The notes beneath the pieces are model-generated. The model saw only the letters and a list, made by a program, of their open reading frames with translations. It made no database searches and was not told the origin of the DNA. A DNA stretch of 64,000 nt from NCBI GenBank assembly GCA_036346405.1, contig CM070554.1:44353058-44417057 (forward strand), read 5' to 3'. The position numbers and the translations under genes were made by a program. This DNA comes from Phyllostachys edulis. Taxonomy: Eukaryota; Streptophyta; Magnoliopsida; Poales; Poaceae. This document shows positions 9,780 through 21,090 of this stretch, one piece after another. The stretch's first letter is position 1. The number at the start of each line of letters is the position of its first letter.

Positions 9780-12575
9780 CTTCCTGTAACATCCCAAAAA
9801 TGCCTAAATACAAAAATATGAGATTTTTAAAACTTTTTGTATAATTATTTGTACCATCTTATTTTCTCCTGCATTTTTGTGAGTTATTTGATCTGCTTTT
9901 CTTTTGTCAGCACAAGTAATGACAAACAAAAACTCTAAATGCAGAAACCCTAAGTACACAAGTGGTGTCAACCCAAAACCCTAAAACATGAACCCTAGAA
10001 ACAAAACCCTAATATATCAAAACTGTCAAAAGCAAAATATGCCCTAAGAAATATAAAATACAAAACTAATTAAAACATGTGTTACAAGTTTCCTCGTATC
10101 AAATAATAAAGTGCTAACAAACAGGAGCTTAAAAAGATTTTTAGAGAAAAATAAGCAAAAAATAAAATTCTACAAAAATTACAAGAATAAATTAAACTTT
10201 GTCAGAAACCTTCCCCTAAATTTTCATGGCTTTTGGGCTTGTAATTCTATGCTTAAAAATTCACTCAATTCATCAGCATTTTTTTTGTCAAAAATTAGAA
10301 ACTCAATTTCTGTTATTCTTTTCCTCAGCCGGGCCCACATGGCAGCCATCTTCTTCCACGCTCCCAGCCACGACGCGCACTGCATGTGCGCCACGCCCGC
10401 GCTTCACCTCGCCGCCTATGCCGTCGCCTCCCCTCGGCTCTTCCGCCGCTCCCTACAAGAGGCAGCGCCGCAGCCCTCCTCCACCCTTGTTGGCCATTCC
10501 TCCTCTCATTCTTCTCTAATCAATCAATGGCGAGGAAAGCTAGCGCCGCTCGGCCGCCACACCGCCCTCACCGCGCCGGCCAACTCGAAGCTCCTCTCCG
10601 CCGGCCGGCCACGTCACACAGCGTCCCGCACCACCACCATCAAAACCCCTCGCCCAATTTGTGGATTCATCCACCGGAGCACGCCGCACCGAAGCGTTCC
10701 CCGATTCCGGCCCAAAGCACCGCCGCCATCGCCATCGTCGGCCCAAGGCTTGCCGTGTCAATTACTCGCAATCAGAGCATCGCCAAGGCTCCCTCGACCT
10801 TCCCCAACCCTGGATTGGAGCCCTCCTTCACCGCTGCACCACCGCCAAGAAGCCGTTGCCGCGCCGCCCATGGTCACCGCCGCCGGCCCGCCTCTGACCT
10901 CCTCTCCGCCGCCCAATCACGCGGGTGAGTTCCTACCACCTTTCTGGAGCTCATGCTCGCCCCCGTTCTTTCCCCCACCCCCTCCAGCACCGGCGCCCCC
11001 TTTCCTGCCCCACGCCCGGCTGCCGCACCCCGCCGTGAGCCCACGCCCGTACGCCCGTGCGCAGCTGCTCAAGACACCAAGAGCCCTGGTCCAACTTACC
11101 CCTCGGGAACCCATTTTTGTAGTCGCTGGTCGCCGCTGCACCTTCCCTCGCCGGCGACGAGCCGTGCCCCCAAGCCGGCCACAGTTCCCTGTTCTGTCTC
11201 TGTTACTATCTAAATTCAGCTATGTGTGTATGAATGGCATGAGAATCCACACTATGATGAAGTCTTAGAGAGTTCAGTTAGCAAAAACCAGGATTAAGGT
11301 TAGTTAGGTGACCAGTTTAGGTAATGATCTGTCTGGAACTCCCTCCCTCTCTGTATGAGTGCATATGACAGTGTCCTTGTAGTGACTAATCTAATTAACT
11401 AGCCTAAACAGTATTAGAAGATTAGTTGGTTTGTAAATACTCAATTAATAGGTTGTAATTTTTGGACAATAACAATCAGTGAGTATAATCCAGTAGCTCT
11501 CAAATATGTATGTGTGTTAAGGTGAATGTTCAGTAGTAAGGTAAAGACTAGTAGTGGCAGTAGAATTGTTGCTTAGTGATTAGGAGTTGTAATTAAACAT
11601 TGCAGCTGGTATTTGGACTACTCAATTGATTTAACAAAAATGTGAAGTTTGAATTAGTATGAAGTTTAGATGGTAGCTTTTTCAGAGAAGATGTTCTATT
11701 AAAGGTTGAGAAACAGTGAAGTTGGTTAAAGGCTAAATGCATTTGCTAATGAGCCTTTGCAATGGCTGTTGAATCACTCAAATGTATTAACAATCTTGGA
11801 AAATGATATTTAGAGGAAAGTTAACCAATAGCACTTCAGTTCAAGTGGTTTGCTTTTATAGGTTGAATGAATAGTAAGTAGAATTAGCAACTAATGGAAC
11901 TTAATATTTGCAAATCCCATTATGTTAGCTTAGTAGAAGTGTCGATAGTAAAGAAGCATTAACAGTACTTAGTAGCCACTAACAACCATTTGAACAGAAA
12001 AGTAAACAGAATTAAGAGTTGCATGATCCCAATAACAGTGGACCTCCAACCAACCTTAGTTAAAAACAAAAAGATGGTTAGTGAATGAATCCATCAAGAG
12101 AACGCTTCACTTAGACAAACTCTTAATAAAAATCTATGAACCAAAAAGGGGCATTACCATACATTGGTGTAGGTCAACAAACACATGTTTAATTGGATTA
12201 ATTAATAGGAGAGTATGAAGTCTAAACCAATTAGTCAGATCAATAACTAAATGATTAGTAGATTGACCATTTATAACAAGGTTGTTTAAAATCAAACAAT
12301 GATATAGTTATGTTTAAACATACACACATACATGATCTAACTTTAGTTAACCCTAGGCCATTAGTTATTGTCTAGTAAAAGTTAGTTTGCTCAACAAAGA
12401 TCAATATTGACTAAAACCATAATTTGATCCGTACACTTCGCCTATAATTAGGTCTTATCGGCAAATAGGCACTAAACTAAGTCCAAGTCATGAGAGATCT
12501 CTCATCGAATAAATGATAATAAGATGAACTCGGTTAACTACTCACTAAATAAAGATCAGTAGCCAACGATACAAC

Positions 12576-13218
12576 TAGGGATGGGAAATGGTAAAGGATA
12601 ATCCATTTTATCCGATATTCATATCTGAGAAAACGCAAATGTGGTAAGTAAAATCCGCATTCGAATAGTATTCGTATCCGTATTCGGTGTTATTCGTATC
12701 CAGAAAAAATAGATAGTATTCGCATCCGTATTCGGTGTTATTCGTATCCGGGGAAAAAACCAGATAGTATCCGAAAAAACAAATACTATCTGGGAAAAAT
12801 GAATACAAATACTATTCGTTTTTTCCCGGATACGAATACGAATACTATATGTTTCTTTCCCGTATACGAATACTATCCGTTTTTTCCCAGATACGAATAC
12901 AAATACTATCCAAATTTTTCCCGGAGCGTTTATGTTTCGACGGGGTCTTGATTCAGTGCCGAATATGTGGTTGTTGGGTGTTGCTACGACTCGTGTAGAC
13001 TAGAGACGTGTAGTCATGTTACATAAATTTGTTCTACCGAGATTTGTCGCAAAGGTTGTAGGATATTCACATTCGACCGAATTGAGTACATATTCGATTT
13101 GAATTCGTATTCGTTACGACATTCGATTCGTATTCGTATTCGAGAATGTTCGAATTCATATTCGTATTCGTTTTAAAAATATAGATTCGTATTCGTATTC
13201 GATCTGTTTCCATCCCTA
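12576..13218. mobile_element. hAT-type MITE (643 bp) in solo LTR B
   Basis: Termini TAGGGATGGGAAATGG and, at the right end, CC..TTTCCATCCCTA form an inverted repeat of hAT type. An exact 8-bp target-site duplication gatacaac flanks it (12568-12575 and 13219-13226). The interior is mostly ATTCGTATCC/GGATACGAAT repeats in inverted orientation, so the strand can fold back. No transposase is encoded. Confidence 0.92.
12655..13205. repeat. ATTCGTATCCG-type subrepeats within the hAT MITE
   Basis: The left half carries many copies of TATTCGTATCC and TATTCGGTGTTATTCG. The middle carries the inverse GGATACGAATAC with TTTTTCCC spacers. The right end returns to TTCGTATTCG. This gives multiple internal palindromes. 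Confidence 0.75.
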
Positions 13219-13705
13219 GATACAACTGGTCAACTCGCAGGCTAATGTCTAGCTCATGCTTGGAAGTTCCAGTAAAGGCTCATGGGATGTGCTTGATAAA
13301 TATAAATCAATAAGAAAGTCATTAAATGAGCTAGGTCCCATGTGTCGGTGAGACGTATGTCTACCCAGAGTGAACCCTGTATTTATGCATAGGTCTCACT
13401 TGGCTCACATGGAACTTCCTCGGTAAATAGGAAGTAATAACTAAAATAATCAAAAAAACATATAAGAGGATTGATTTTGATTGTATGATCATCATGGATG
13501 TATACATAACGTGCCTGTAGAGAGTGCTTGTGAGTACTAGGTAGCCTGTTAAGGAAAACAACACCACCTAGACACTAGGTATCGTCCGTCGTCATCCATT
13601 TTCAGTAGCAAAACGATTCGTGATCCGAAAATAGATCTGACGGTATTATCTAACCAGGTAATCTCTCCCATCCAGTTAACCAATGAGGAACGTTCCTGTG
13701 AACAT

Positions 13706-13724
13706 TCTCTCTCTCTCTCTCTCT
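13706..13724. repeat. (CT)n microsatellite
   Basis: About nine CT dinucleotides in a row inside solo LTR B. Confidence 0.9.
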
Positions 13725-13739
13725 TAAAATTATCTACTT

Positions 13740-13900
13740 TGGTCTGAAGAATTTCCTTCATTCCAATTATCAGTAGGTGTACTTTTGTTTGTAGTATTTC
13801 CTTCATCAACTTCTTTGGTAATACTTCGTCTGAAGTATTTCCTTCATCAACTCCAAGATGAGTATGCTTTGGTCTCATCTGAAGTCTGTTAGAAATGTTT
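13740..13900. repeat. Degenerate TATTTCCTTCATCAACT repeats
   Basis: Three to four imperfect copies of (G/A)TATTTCCTTCATCAACTCC, with intervening TTTGGTCTGAAG or CTTCGTCTGAAG, lie at roughly 40-60 bp intervals just right of the CT run. Confidence 0.5.
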
Positions 13901-14589
13901 ACTTTAATTCAAAGTATTTCCTTCTGTTTGTATGTATTTGGATTTATTGGATTTCATTTGGTTGTTTTCAGTCGCTCTTGGATTTACACATATTCTGCAT
14001 AGATAGAATATGAAGCTATGATGGGACCGTAGTCCGATACAAAACAAGGACAAGACTAGGATTATCATGATATTGGGTTTTATCAGAATGTTGAGCAAGG
14101 CGATTATCAACATATTGAGCCGTATCAGAATATTGAGCAAGGCGAGTCAATACTTTGATCATATTGCACCTACTGTTTGCAATTATATTATTTTAAATTA
14201 TGAAATTGCATTGCTATGTTTTATACAAATATATTGGTCTAGCTCATAGTTAATGCCTTGACAATAATTGTGTATAAACTTCCAATCCTTGAATTTGGAC
14301 ACTATCCTTGTCACCCTAGAATTAATAGTTAACATACTAGTTAATAAGTCTGTATCTAAGTGTCATGCTTAGTCTTACTTAGATACATTGTCATTCGGGC
14401 AATAAATTGCCCGACATCATATTCAAACCTTTGAAAATGAATTTGGACAGTCGAGGTTGGAGCCTGGTTGGTATTTTGAAAAGGAAAAAGAATTTCAAAT
14501 GGGAGAACCTGGAAATTGTTGTAGACTTGGGTATGTGAAAGGAATGATGAATGTGTATGGGATTACGCCAATAAGGGATGAAAAGTCTG

Positions 14590-14962
14590 GTTGGAACCCG
14601 AGGATTTGAGTTATCTTGGTCGAGGACCAGTGGAAAGTGTTGGGTGCATACAGGCATGGGATTTGCAAGGTGGATGCGGCTCGGGATTAGCGGACGAGTA
14701 CAGCCTGGGCATTAGTAGGGGAATACGCCCTGGGCTCAAGGGTGGTGCAATCTCGGGATACGAGGGTTGCAACCTGGGATTCGAGGGTGGTCTCGCTTGC
14801 GGGTCAGGGGCATTGCAACTGTGGTCTCGCCAGGGGTGCAACCTGAATTTCACCGGGTGGTGTAGCCAGAGAGTCGCTAGAGGCATTCGACCCGGAATTT
14901 CACGTGTAAGTCGGCCGGAATTACCGGGTGGTTGCAGCCTTGGGATCGCCGGAAGGATGTAG
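14590..14962. repeat. GC-rich degenerate minisatellite in solo LTR B
   Basis: Units of about 22-30 bp with core G(T/G)TGCAACCTGGGATTC-(GA)GGGTGG recur through the block (examples near 14760, 14830, 14920). The stretch is much more GC-rich than its surroundings. Long open frames on both strands here are a by-product of the repeat. Confidence 0.6.
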
Positions 14963-14987
14963 CCCAGGAAAGTGATATAGATTGGGC

Positions 14988-15160
14988 TGGAGCCCCGTGA
15001 TTGGAAATATTGGTTTGGAACCAAGTGATTGGAAATAGTGGGTTGGAACTCAGAAAGTTGAGATGGTCTGGATGGAGAGCTAGTGATAAATGTGGGATTG
15101 AATCCTAGTGGTTGGAAATATGTGATTGGAGCCGAGTGATTGGAAATATTGGGATGGTAT
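14988..15160. repeat. AGTGATTGGAAATA repeats
   Basis: Five or six copies of (A/G)TGATTGGAAATATTGG or a close variant, separated by GGTTTGGAACC-like spacers, follow directly after the GC-rich block. Confidence 0.6.
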
Positions 15161-15349
15161 AGGAGATGAAATCTCTACTAGTACTTTGCAAACAAAAACG
15201 CAGTTTATAAAACTTGTGTTAGTAAAATGCTAAGTCTCAGGATTTGTTATAACTTAATCTATTTCAAGAAATGGCTTTGTGCAAAATAAAAGAACCATAA
15301 GCCTTTCCTTTGATTAGCCTTGCATCTATAATAATTGCATTGTGTATTG

Positions 15350-15407
15350 GCTCATGAGTACGGTTGTGTACTCATGCTCGCTATTTACATTCTTTTAGTC
15401 AGTAAGC
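15350..15407 (+). promoter_or_regulatory. Conserved hairpin plus 3'-splice-like module, LTR B
   Basis: TGAGTAC (15355-15361), loop GGTTGT, GTACTCA (15368-15374) forms a perfect 7-bp stem, followed by TGCTCGC, a T-rich run and TTTTAG near 15400. Confidence 0.65.
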
Positions 15408-15768
15408 ACAAAAGAAGACTACATGGACGAATATGAGCATTGGACAAGACTGAAGATCAAGAAGGCCAAGAACTAGGTCGCGAGCCCACAGCTGATTGCC
15501 AGTGGGCATATCGTGAGGGTTCCATGCGCACTACTATGAATCTGCTTCCGCTGCTGTTCTCTGAAAAGTATTTGGCCTATTCGGCAATTCTGCAAGTCAA
15601 AAGCTGTAAGGTATATTTACGTTTTGTTTAATATTATACAATAACTTTATATTTTTGTGATATGTGTTTGAACCAACAATTTAACTGTGTGTGGCAGCTA
15701 CTGATCCAAGGAATGGCACAAATATACACAGTAGATCCCAAGTTCCAAATTTGGGGTCTGACACTTCC

Positions 15769-16659
15769 ACATGGTGATCTCCATAACCGTGCTTCATGTT
15801 CGCCATGTCTACAAGTGGTCAATTCCTCCAAGTACTCCCACTAAGCCATTACTTCTAATAGCATCCTTCGGTATAAATAGAGGCGAGTTTGGGGAGCAAA
15901 GAGCTACGCCACGTCACCCGTTTTCTCGTGCACATCTGATTTCCGCGCCGGTGCAGTTGCGGCCGTTGGATTCTTTTTTTGTTTTGCACGCATGGCTGCT
16001 GGACGCTCTCTCCACCCACGGGTCCCACGCGCGGGCCCCACGCACGGCGAGCCTCTCCACGCGCGCGCGGGTGCGATTTTATGGCGCGTGACAGCCTTTT
16101 CGGCGCTCCATGTGGAGTGCCCAGGCTGCTAGTTAGTAATAAATTACATGGAGTAAAGAAGCATCACAAGTCGACACGCAAGCCGTCATACAAATATAGA
16201 CAGCCTTGGGCTGCAATAAGCATGACACGCAGGTCATGAACATTACACACATACATGCATCTCATACATCATGGGTCATACTATTCACATCAATCCTTGC
16301 AAAAACAAGTTATGCATGGAATACAATTCTATCGGACGACATGAACACATATTACCTATAACGTGCGGTACGATTACCACACACTACGGCACACTCCGTT
16401 GGCGGAATTCCGACTGGTAGGAGTGTTATACAGTGTGGTCGTGAACAAGCACAATAAACCATCTGGTCCTTTTAGCTCATACCTCCTCGCAGACCCATAT
16501 ACTACCACAGAAAACGGATCGATCTTATCAACCAGGGCTCAGATCGTTCCATCTATATGAACCGATTTAGGTTACCAGACCTGACCAGTAATAGATCCAA
16601 TCTACTACAACCACATATCAAGTATATGCGACCGATCCAGATCAAAAACTACGCAGGAT
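15769..16659 (-). other. Angela-like 5' leader, part nearest the PBS
   Basis: Non-coding continuation of the leader between solo LTR B and the PBS. It contains a GC-rich island at about 15865-16120 with a TATAAATAG on the plus strand, opposite to the element's own direction. No protein similarity was recognised. Confidence 0.55.
15871..15880 (+). promoter_or_regulatory. TATA-like box opposite to the host element
   Basis: GTATAAATAG is followed by GAGGCGAG and a GC-rich stretch. On the plus strand it would drive transcription against the Angela leader. It could be chance or a captured promoter fragment. Confidence 0.3.
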
Positions 16660-16672
16660 GGCTCTGATACCA
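16660..16672 (-). other. Primer-binding site of the Angela-like element
   Basis: On the minus strand TGGTATCAGAGCC, complementary to the 3' end of initiator tRNA-Met, follows one base after the LTR end (...CCCTTCA). It fixes the 5' LTR boundary and the element's strand. Confidence 0.92.
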
Positions 16673-16673
16673 C

Positions 16674-18194
16674 TGAAGGGATATGGGTAGGCTACGATAG
16701 CAACAAATCAAAAAAATTCTACTATGTAAATCAGGAAGCCAAGCAAGTAGATGATCATAGATCGTTACCACCAGACGTGCAGAGCAACAAAAGAAGAGTT
16801 GGAGCTGCCTGATCCAACGTAGAGCGCGTCGATGTAGTGGTTGTAGTCGATCGTCCAGCATCGAGCACATCGATGCAATGGTCGTATTCGATCATCTCCT
16901 CTAGTAACTCTGCAGTTCCTTATGAAGATCGCGGATCGTCCTCAAGCGCAACAGCAGCCGCAGTAGCGCCTCTACGGTATCACATGTCCAGGGAAGGAAC
17001 AACCGTACGCTGGTGTGCTAGCACCAAGTCGCACGGCAGAGCTCTCAGGAAGATGGCAGCTAGGGTTTCGGTGGAGCAACTCACATCAACTCGTCTACCT
17101 CTTAATAGCCTCAAACATCTCCTTATATAGTGCCCATGACGGATCCTATCCAAACACATTTTGTTCCAACTCGTTAAGTGTGTGACCCGTTAGGTTTATG
17201 CGTAATCGGTTGTGACTCGGAAACCCTTTCTGACCACGAGTCATTAGCGGTTCCTAGCAGAACATTGCGATTCCCTAATACACACAAATTATATCAGACG
17301 AACCTTAATTCAATATGATCTACGACCAGGTCCTATCTCTATATGACCAGTTTGTATTTGGTCACGACCAGTTCGTAACTCCTTACGACCAGGTTACGAC
17401 CACTCTGTGATTACGTTCGACCGCCTATGACCAACAGATCTCCATACGACCCGATCAGAATCGATCGAACTAAACGACCTACTCGTATATTCTCTCTTTG
17501 CCTCACGATATCTGGTTGAACTCCAGGTGTGATGTTGTGTCGTCCATGGACTGTGCAATACTTTCTCGATTGAGTGTCGGATAACTTCACGTGGTCAAAT
17601 AGTTGGACCACTAGTGCCAAGGCCATGCACTTACTTTATCCGACCACAACGAGGGGCCTAGAGATATCTCTCCTGTCATGTTAGGAGTGGCAAATCCCAT
17701 ATCCTACCAGTCATATCCCTCTGCATGTTCATAGTATACCCGAAAGCTACCTTTATAACTACCCAGTTACGAAGTAGCATTTGGCAACCCCTAAGAGTAC
17801 TATTACACATGTAGGAAACCATGATGATCTCAGGTCTATGGATTATACAGAATCATAACAATCTTAATAGTGTCTCAAGGTGGGTCTTATCTAACACCAT
17901 GTTCACTAACATGTGTCCATATTTTTTATTTGATATCTCTGTATCCATGACTTGTGAAACATAGTCATCAACCAATACATATGCTAGTCTATTCATATGT
18001 GTTCTCATATGTTTTCGACCAGGGAACGTTTAAGAATAATCATCGCAGAAATATAGAGTTTCACAATCAAGTCACATACCTGATAATAAATATTAACAAT
18101 ATTATTCTAGGAACAAGATAACATATTATCCAATGTTTTGAACATAATTAAATATAATTATCTCTATGATTGCCTCTAGGGCATATTTCCAACA
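16674..18194 (-). mobile_element. Angela-like 5' LTR (1,521 bp)
   Basis: The minus strand runs from TGTTGGAAATATGCCCTAG at 18194 to ...CCCTTCA at 16674, directly before the PBS. A TATA-like box lies at 17122-17131. Several TACGACC motifs occur at 17310-17470. The first 150 bp match the truncated 3' LTR at 289-441. The flank to the right begins gtttg; its duplicate would be outside the window. Confidence 0.88.
17122..17131 (-). promoter_or_regulatory. TATA-like box of the Angela-like LTR
   Basis: The minus strand reads ACTATATAAG about 1,065 bases after the LTR start, a plausible LTR promoter. A GC-rich, presumably transcribed segment follows towards the PBS. Confidence 0.55.
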
Positions 18195-18559
18195 GTTTGA
18201 CCACTTTAGTAGGCGCTGCTGGCTCGATGACGACCACCTCTTCTCCTACTGCTTCAGGGACGATGGTCGAAGACTCAACCTTCTCTGCTCCTTTCTCTAC
18301 GATTGGGGGAAGACTAATACCCCCATGGTCGTAGCCATTACAATTGCATACTTCTCTGCAAAGACATACCCAGGGGTGAAGAGGTGGGACTGAAACAACA
18401 AAATAGATGTTAACACATCAAATCATGAAATAAAAGAGTAAGTACAATCACTTATTCTTTACTTTTACATACCTTGATTTCCTAGACATGATCTTGAAGC
18501 CCAAAGATATCTCCCCGAGAGAAGACTTTATCTTCTTCTCCTCCTCTTCGGCCACCCTT

Positions 18560-19319
18560 GTCGGCTCTGCACTTTCAACCTCTAGAAGGTTTCCCGCATC
18601 GCTAGACTAGGCGACCAAGTTTTGCACGACCTCAAATGGTCGTACATCACGCAGCGTAGTTGTGATTCTTTTATAGCCTCCCCATCTTGGAGATCGGAGC
18701 CGGCTTCGATCATCTGGGGGCTATCATTTCTTTCGACCACAGGCTTTGCTAGACCGGCAGTAACCTTCACAAAAGAAATGTAACTCTTCCTATTTTCCTT
18801 TTCGATTCGCTTGACAAGGGCGGAAGAAGGAAAACTGAGAATGTTTTTTGGTCATAAGAGACAAGTACCTTGGCCTTAGGGACCTTGTGTTTAAGGTCTA
18901 CGACCACCTTCTATTTTTCCCTTACAGTCAAATTTGCTAGGAAGCGACCAACAGAAGAAGTTGGTGGAGGAGCGGAGCTTGAACTCCCATCATCCTTCCT
19001 CTTCTTATTGACCACCTTTACAAAACGGTATCTTTTACTCAGAGAAACTTGGTCTTCCTCTGAGTCATCTTCAACAGACCCCAAATCGATGTCAAGAACA
19101 TCTTGAAGGTCTGTTGCGCTGACTTGCTACAAAAGATTATGAAACGAGAATTGATAAGTGGTCAAACTACGACAGCTAATCCCTAAAGATGAAATCAATA
19201 CAAATATTGATTACCTTTTAGGCGTCTTGTTCTCTCCTCTTCGGATACGATCGCAAATATCCGAGGAGCTCCCTCCGTGACTGTAGGGGCCTTCTCATAG
19301 ATGAGTTTGACCTGAGCGT

Positions 19320-19351
<32 letters not shown>

Positions 19352-20075
19352 AATAATTCTATGAATGGAAGGATATAATTAATAGATGTGCTCGAATCAT
19401 AAATCAAAAAGAGCATATTGATTATAATATTACCTCCCTCGTAGTCTTTGGTCAGATCCTTAACCCCCAAGTACTTTCACATTGGATGTGCTCGATCCTT
19501 CAGGGGGCTAATGTAGCGTGTGGTGAAATCCTTCACCACATGCCATCCGGTCAGCCCTCCTTCTCTCAAGTCCATAATAGTTTGAATGTAGGTGGGCTAA
19601 GCGGTCGAGGTCGTCGAGAGTTGAGTCCCACGACCTGTTCTTCTCTACGGCTTTGCCCAAGAAGAAAGGACAGCCTTCCTTGGTCAAAGTCCAATAGAAC
19701 CATTTCTTCCTCCATCCCGGCCATGACGACCGGGTGAACATCCAGATACTCCCTCGACATCCTGTCGTGGAATTGAAAGCCATAGTTTTCGACAATTGAC
19801 CAGTGCTTCCTCATTCCGTAATAGTACTTGAAGAGGTATAGATCTAGAAGAATTCCCAAATGCACCTCGCACAAGTACACGAAGACGCTCAACATTGTGA
19901 TGGAGTTGGAAACCAAGTTCACCAACTCCATCCAAAGTGCTTGAGGACGATCATGAGGAATGGGTGCGCAGGTAGTCGAAGGTCACATTCGCAGTATGCT
20001 TGAAATACTGGAATCCTCCCTTGCTCATTTGTAGGCCAATGTTTTCCTTCAGCATTGGTCTATTTCACCAAAACT
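18560..20075 (-). pseudogene. Antisense ORF of the Tat element: putative gypsy-type transposase domain protein
   Basis: On the minus strand, N- to C-terminal, it reads ARLPAHPF-type FQAYCECDLRLPAHPF, LMIVLKHFG, ELVNLVSNSITMLSVFVYLCEV, GILLDLYLFKYYYGM, YGFQFHDRMSREY, then GWRKKWFYW with CPFFLGKA and SWDS. This is the order of the Pfam 'putative gypsy type transposon' domain (PF04195). A C-terminal region follows that is acidic and Lys-rich (VLDIDLGSVEDDSEED, RYRFVKVVNKKRKDDG) near 18930-19100. At least one frameshift separates the MAGM..EE and WFYW parts (about 19700), and stops lie upstream. Such antisense ORFs have no proven function. Calling it a transposase would be misleading. Confidence 0.7.
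19323..19351. repeat. (CT)n microsatellite
   Basis: About 14-15 CT repeats. On the minus strand it encodes Glu-Arg repeats in the antisense ORF region. Confidence 0.92.
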
Positions 20076-20552
20076 CGCTTTGGAATCTTTTCCGCAGCGA
20101 CGAGAGCCGTCATATTCCCAACATCCATCTCCGATCTCTCCCACTTGGAAACAACTCCGACCATTTCTTCAGAGATTTGGGTTGGATTCGAAGAGATTTA
20201 GCGGAAATTGTGATTCAGATGGAAACAGGGAAAGTAAGAGCTCAAGAGATGGAACTATTGGGGAAAGTAAAAACCCTAAGTTTACCATTTATAATCGTAG
20301 ATCTAGAGTAACAAATTGTGGGAACCTAACAGTTATAATCTCTTCGGGACCGCTTCCAACGGACATAAGTTGTAAGAGGCAGTTGATATTCTTTATGCTA
20401 TCCATTTGGGAAAAGGGGACTTTATTTTTTACAATTCAAGTAAAAATACCTTTCTTGACCAAGTCAACTTCTGGTAAAAAAAAATCAGTCGAAGACACTC
20501 TATCTTCGACCATAATCCTACGACCTCTTTTCCAAGTAAGTCATTTTCACCT

Positions 20553-20564
20553 AAAGTTGGGGGC
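20553..20564 (+). other. Polypurine tract of the Tat element
   Basis: AAAGTTGGGGGC directly precedes the LTR start TAGATGAGG. This fixes the element on the plus strand and the ORF at 18560-20075 as antisense. Confidence 0.75.
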
Positions 20565-21090
20565 TAGATGAGGAGGGTCTATTAATCCTCAATTAATTAA
20601 ATTATTTATCTGTAATATTCGTTATAGATAATAATATCTTTACGCAACCTTCAAAGGTACCCCTCATTGTTAATAATGAGGAGGATTATAATTACTTAGT
20701 GGCCGTAAGCCATTCTACGACTACCCCCTATGGTTGTAACTCATTCTACGACCACCATATGGTCGTAAGATCTTCTACGACGACCTACTGATCGTAAGTT
20801 TTACTACGATCACCTTATGATCGAAAGTTTTACTATGACCAAGTCAATCAAGACCACCATATGGTCGATAAAGACCATAGACATGTGGACCCAATCGACT
20901 AGGGACCTTATACATTGTGTTTAGTTATACACAGCAGATAAACATGTGTCGTTATCCTCTGATATAACTGCACATAACTCTCTATCTTGATATAACTGCA
21001 AGGCAAACGTGGGAGGAATTGTCTCTTTGACAATAACTGTCATCAACGTGCGTAATTCATCAATTGTTCAGACGCCTCTTGGCGTGAACA
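20565..21090 (+). mobile_element. Tat 3' LTR, first part
   Basis: Starts TAGATGAGGAGGGTC, similar to the LTR at 288 leftward. It holds the palindrome array at 20701-20845. It stops at gaaca (21086-21090), where the Tekay-like element is inserted; the LTR resumes at 42912. Confidence 0.75.
20701..20845. repeat. 29-30-bp array of short palindromes in the Tat 3' LTR
   Basis: Five units such as GGTCGTAAGATCTTCTACGACG and GATCGTAAGTTTTACTACGATC, separated by 7-8 bases. The fourth unit pairs GATCGTA with TACGATC, a compensated change against GGTCGTA/TACGACC. The order is inverted relative to the array at 1-174, consistent with opposite LTR orientation. Confidence 0.8.

Larger units (their letters stand above)
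9785..15763 (+). mobile_element. Solo LTR B (TGTAACATCCC family) with nested hAT MITE
   Basis: The unit starts TGTAACATCCC, ends GGGGTCTGACA and is flanked by cttcc (9780-9784 and 15764-15768). Without the MITE at 12576-13218 it is about 5.3 kb, close to solo LTR E (5.2 kb), which has the same GGTCTGACA end. GC-rich leader-like sequence fills 10320-11210; its open frames are compositional. No retroviral domain is present. It lies inside the Angela leader. Confidence 0.85.
289..18194 (-). mobile_element. Angela-like Ty1/copia retrotransposon, degenerate, with nested insertions
   Basis: The element lies on the minus strand with 5' LTR 16674-18194, PBS 16660-16672, a split gag, protease, integrase, RT and RNase H down to 462, PPT at 442-456 and a truncated 3' LTR at 289-441. 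LTRs start TGTTGGAAATATGCCCTAG, the signature of the grass Angela lineage. Its order (integrase before RT) is Ty1/copia. Solo LTRs at 3902-8668 and 9785-15763 split gag and leader. Over about 150 aligned bases the two LTR ends differ at about nine positions by eye, so the insertion is not recent. All ORFs are broken. The flank right of 18194 is Tat-element interior. Confidence 0.85.

Noticed and set aside
10111..11268. 385-codon open frame, Pro/Ala/Arg rich
   Set aside because: It lies in the GC-rich leader of solo LTR B, overlaps other long frames on both strands and shows no domain; a compositional artefact.
14591..15024. Overlapping frames of 123 and 137 codons on opposite strands
   Set aside because: Both are by-products of a GC-rich minisatellite in solo LTR B.
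18195..20564. Minus-strand element with PF04195 as its gag
   Set aside because: The PPT and LTR start at 20553-20575 show the element is on the plus strand, so the ORF is antisense.
20080..20571. 163-codon plus-strand frame next to the Tat PPT
   Set aside because: No domain; it lies opposite and beside the antisense ORF and runs into the PPT.
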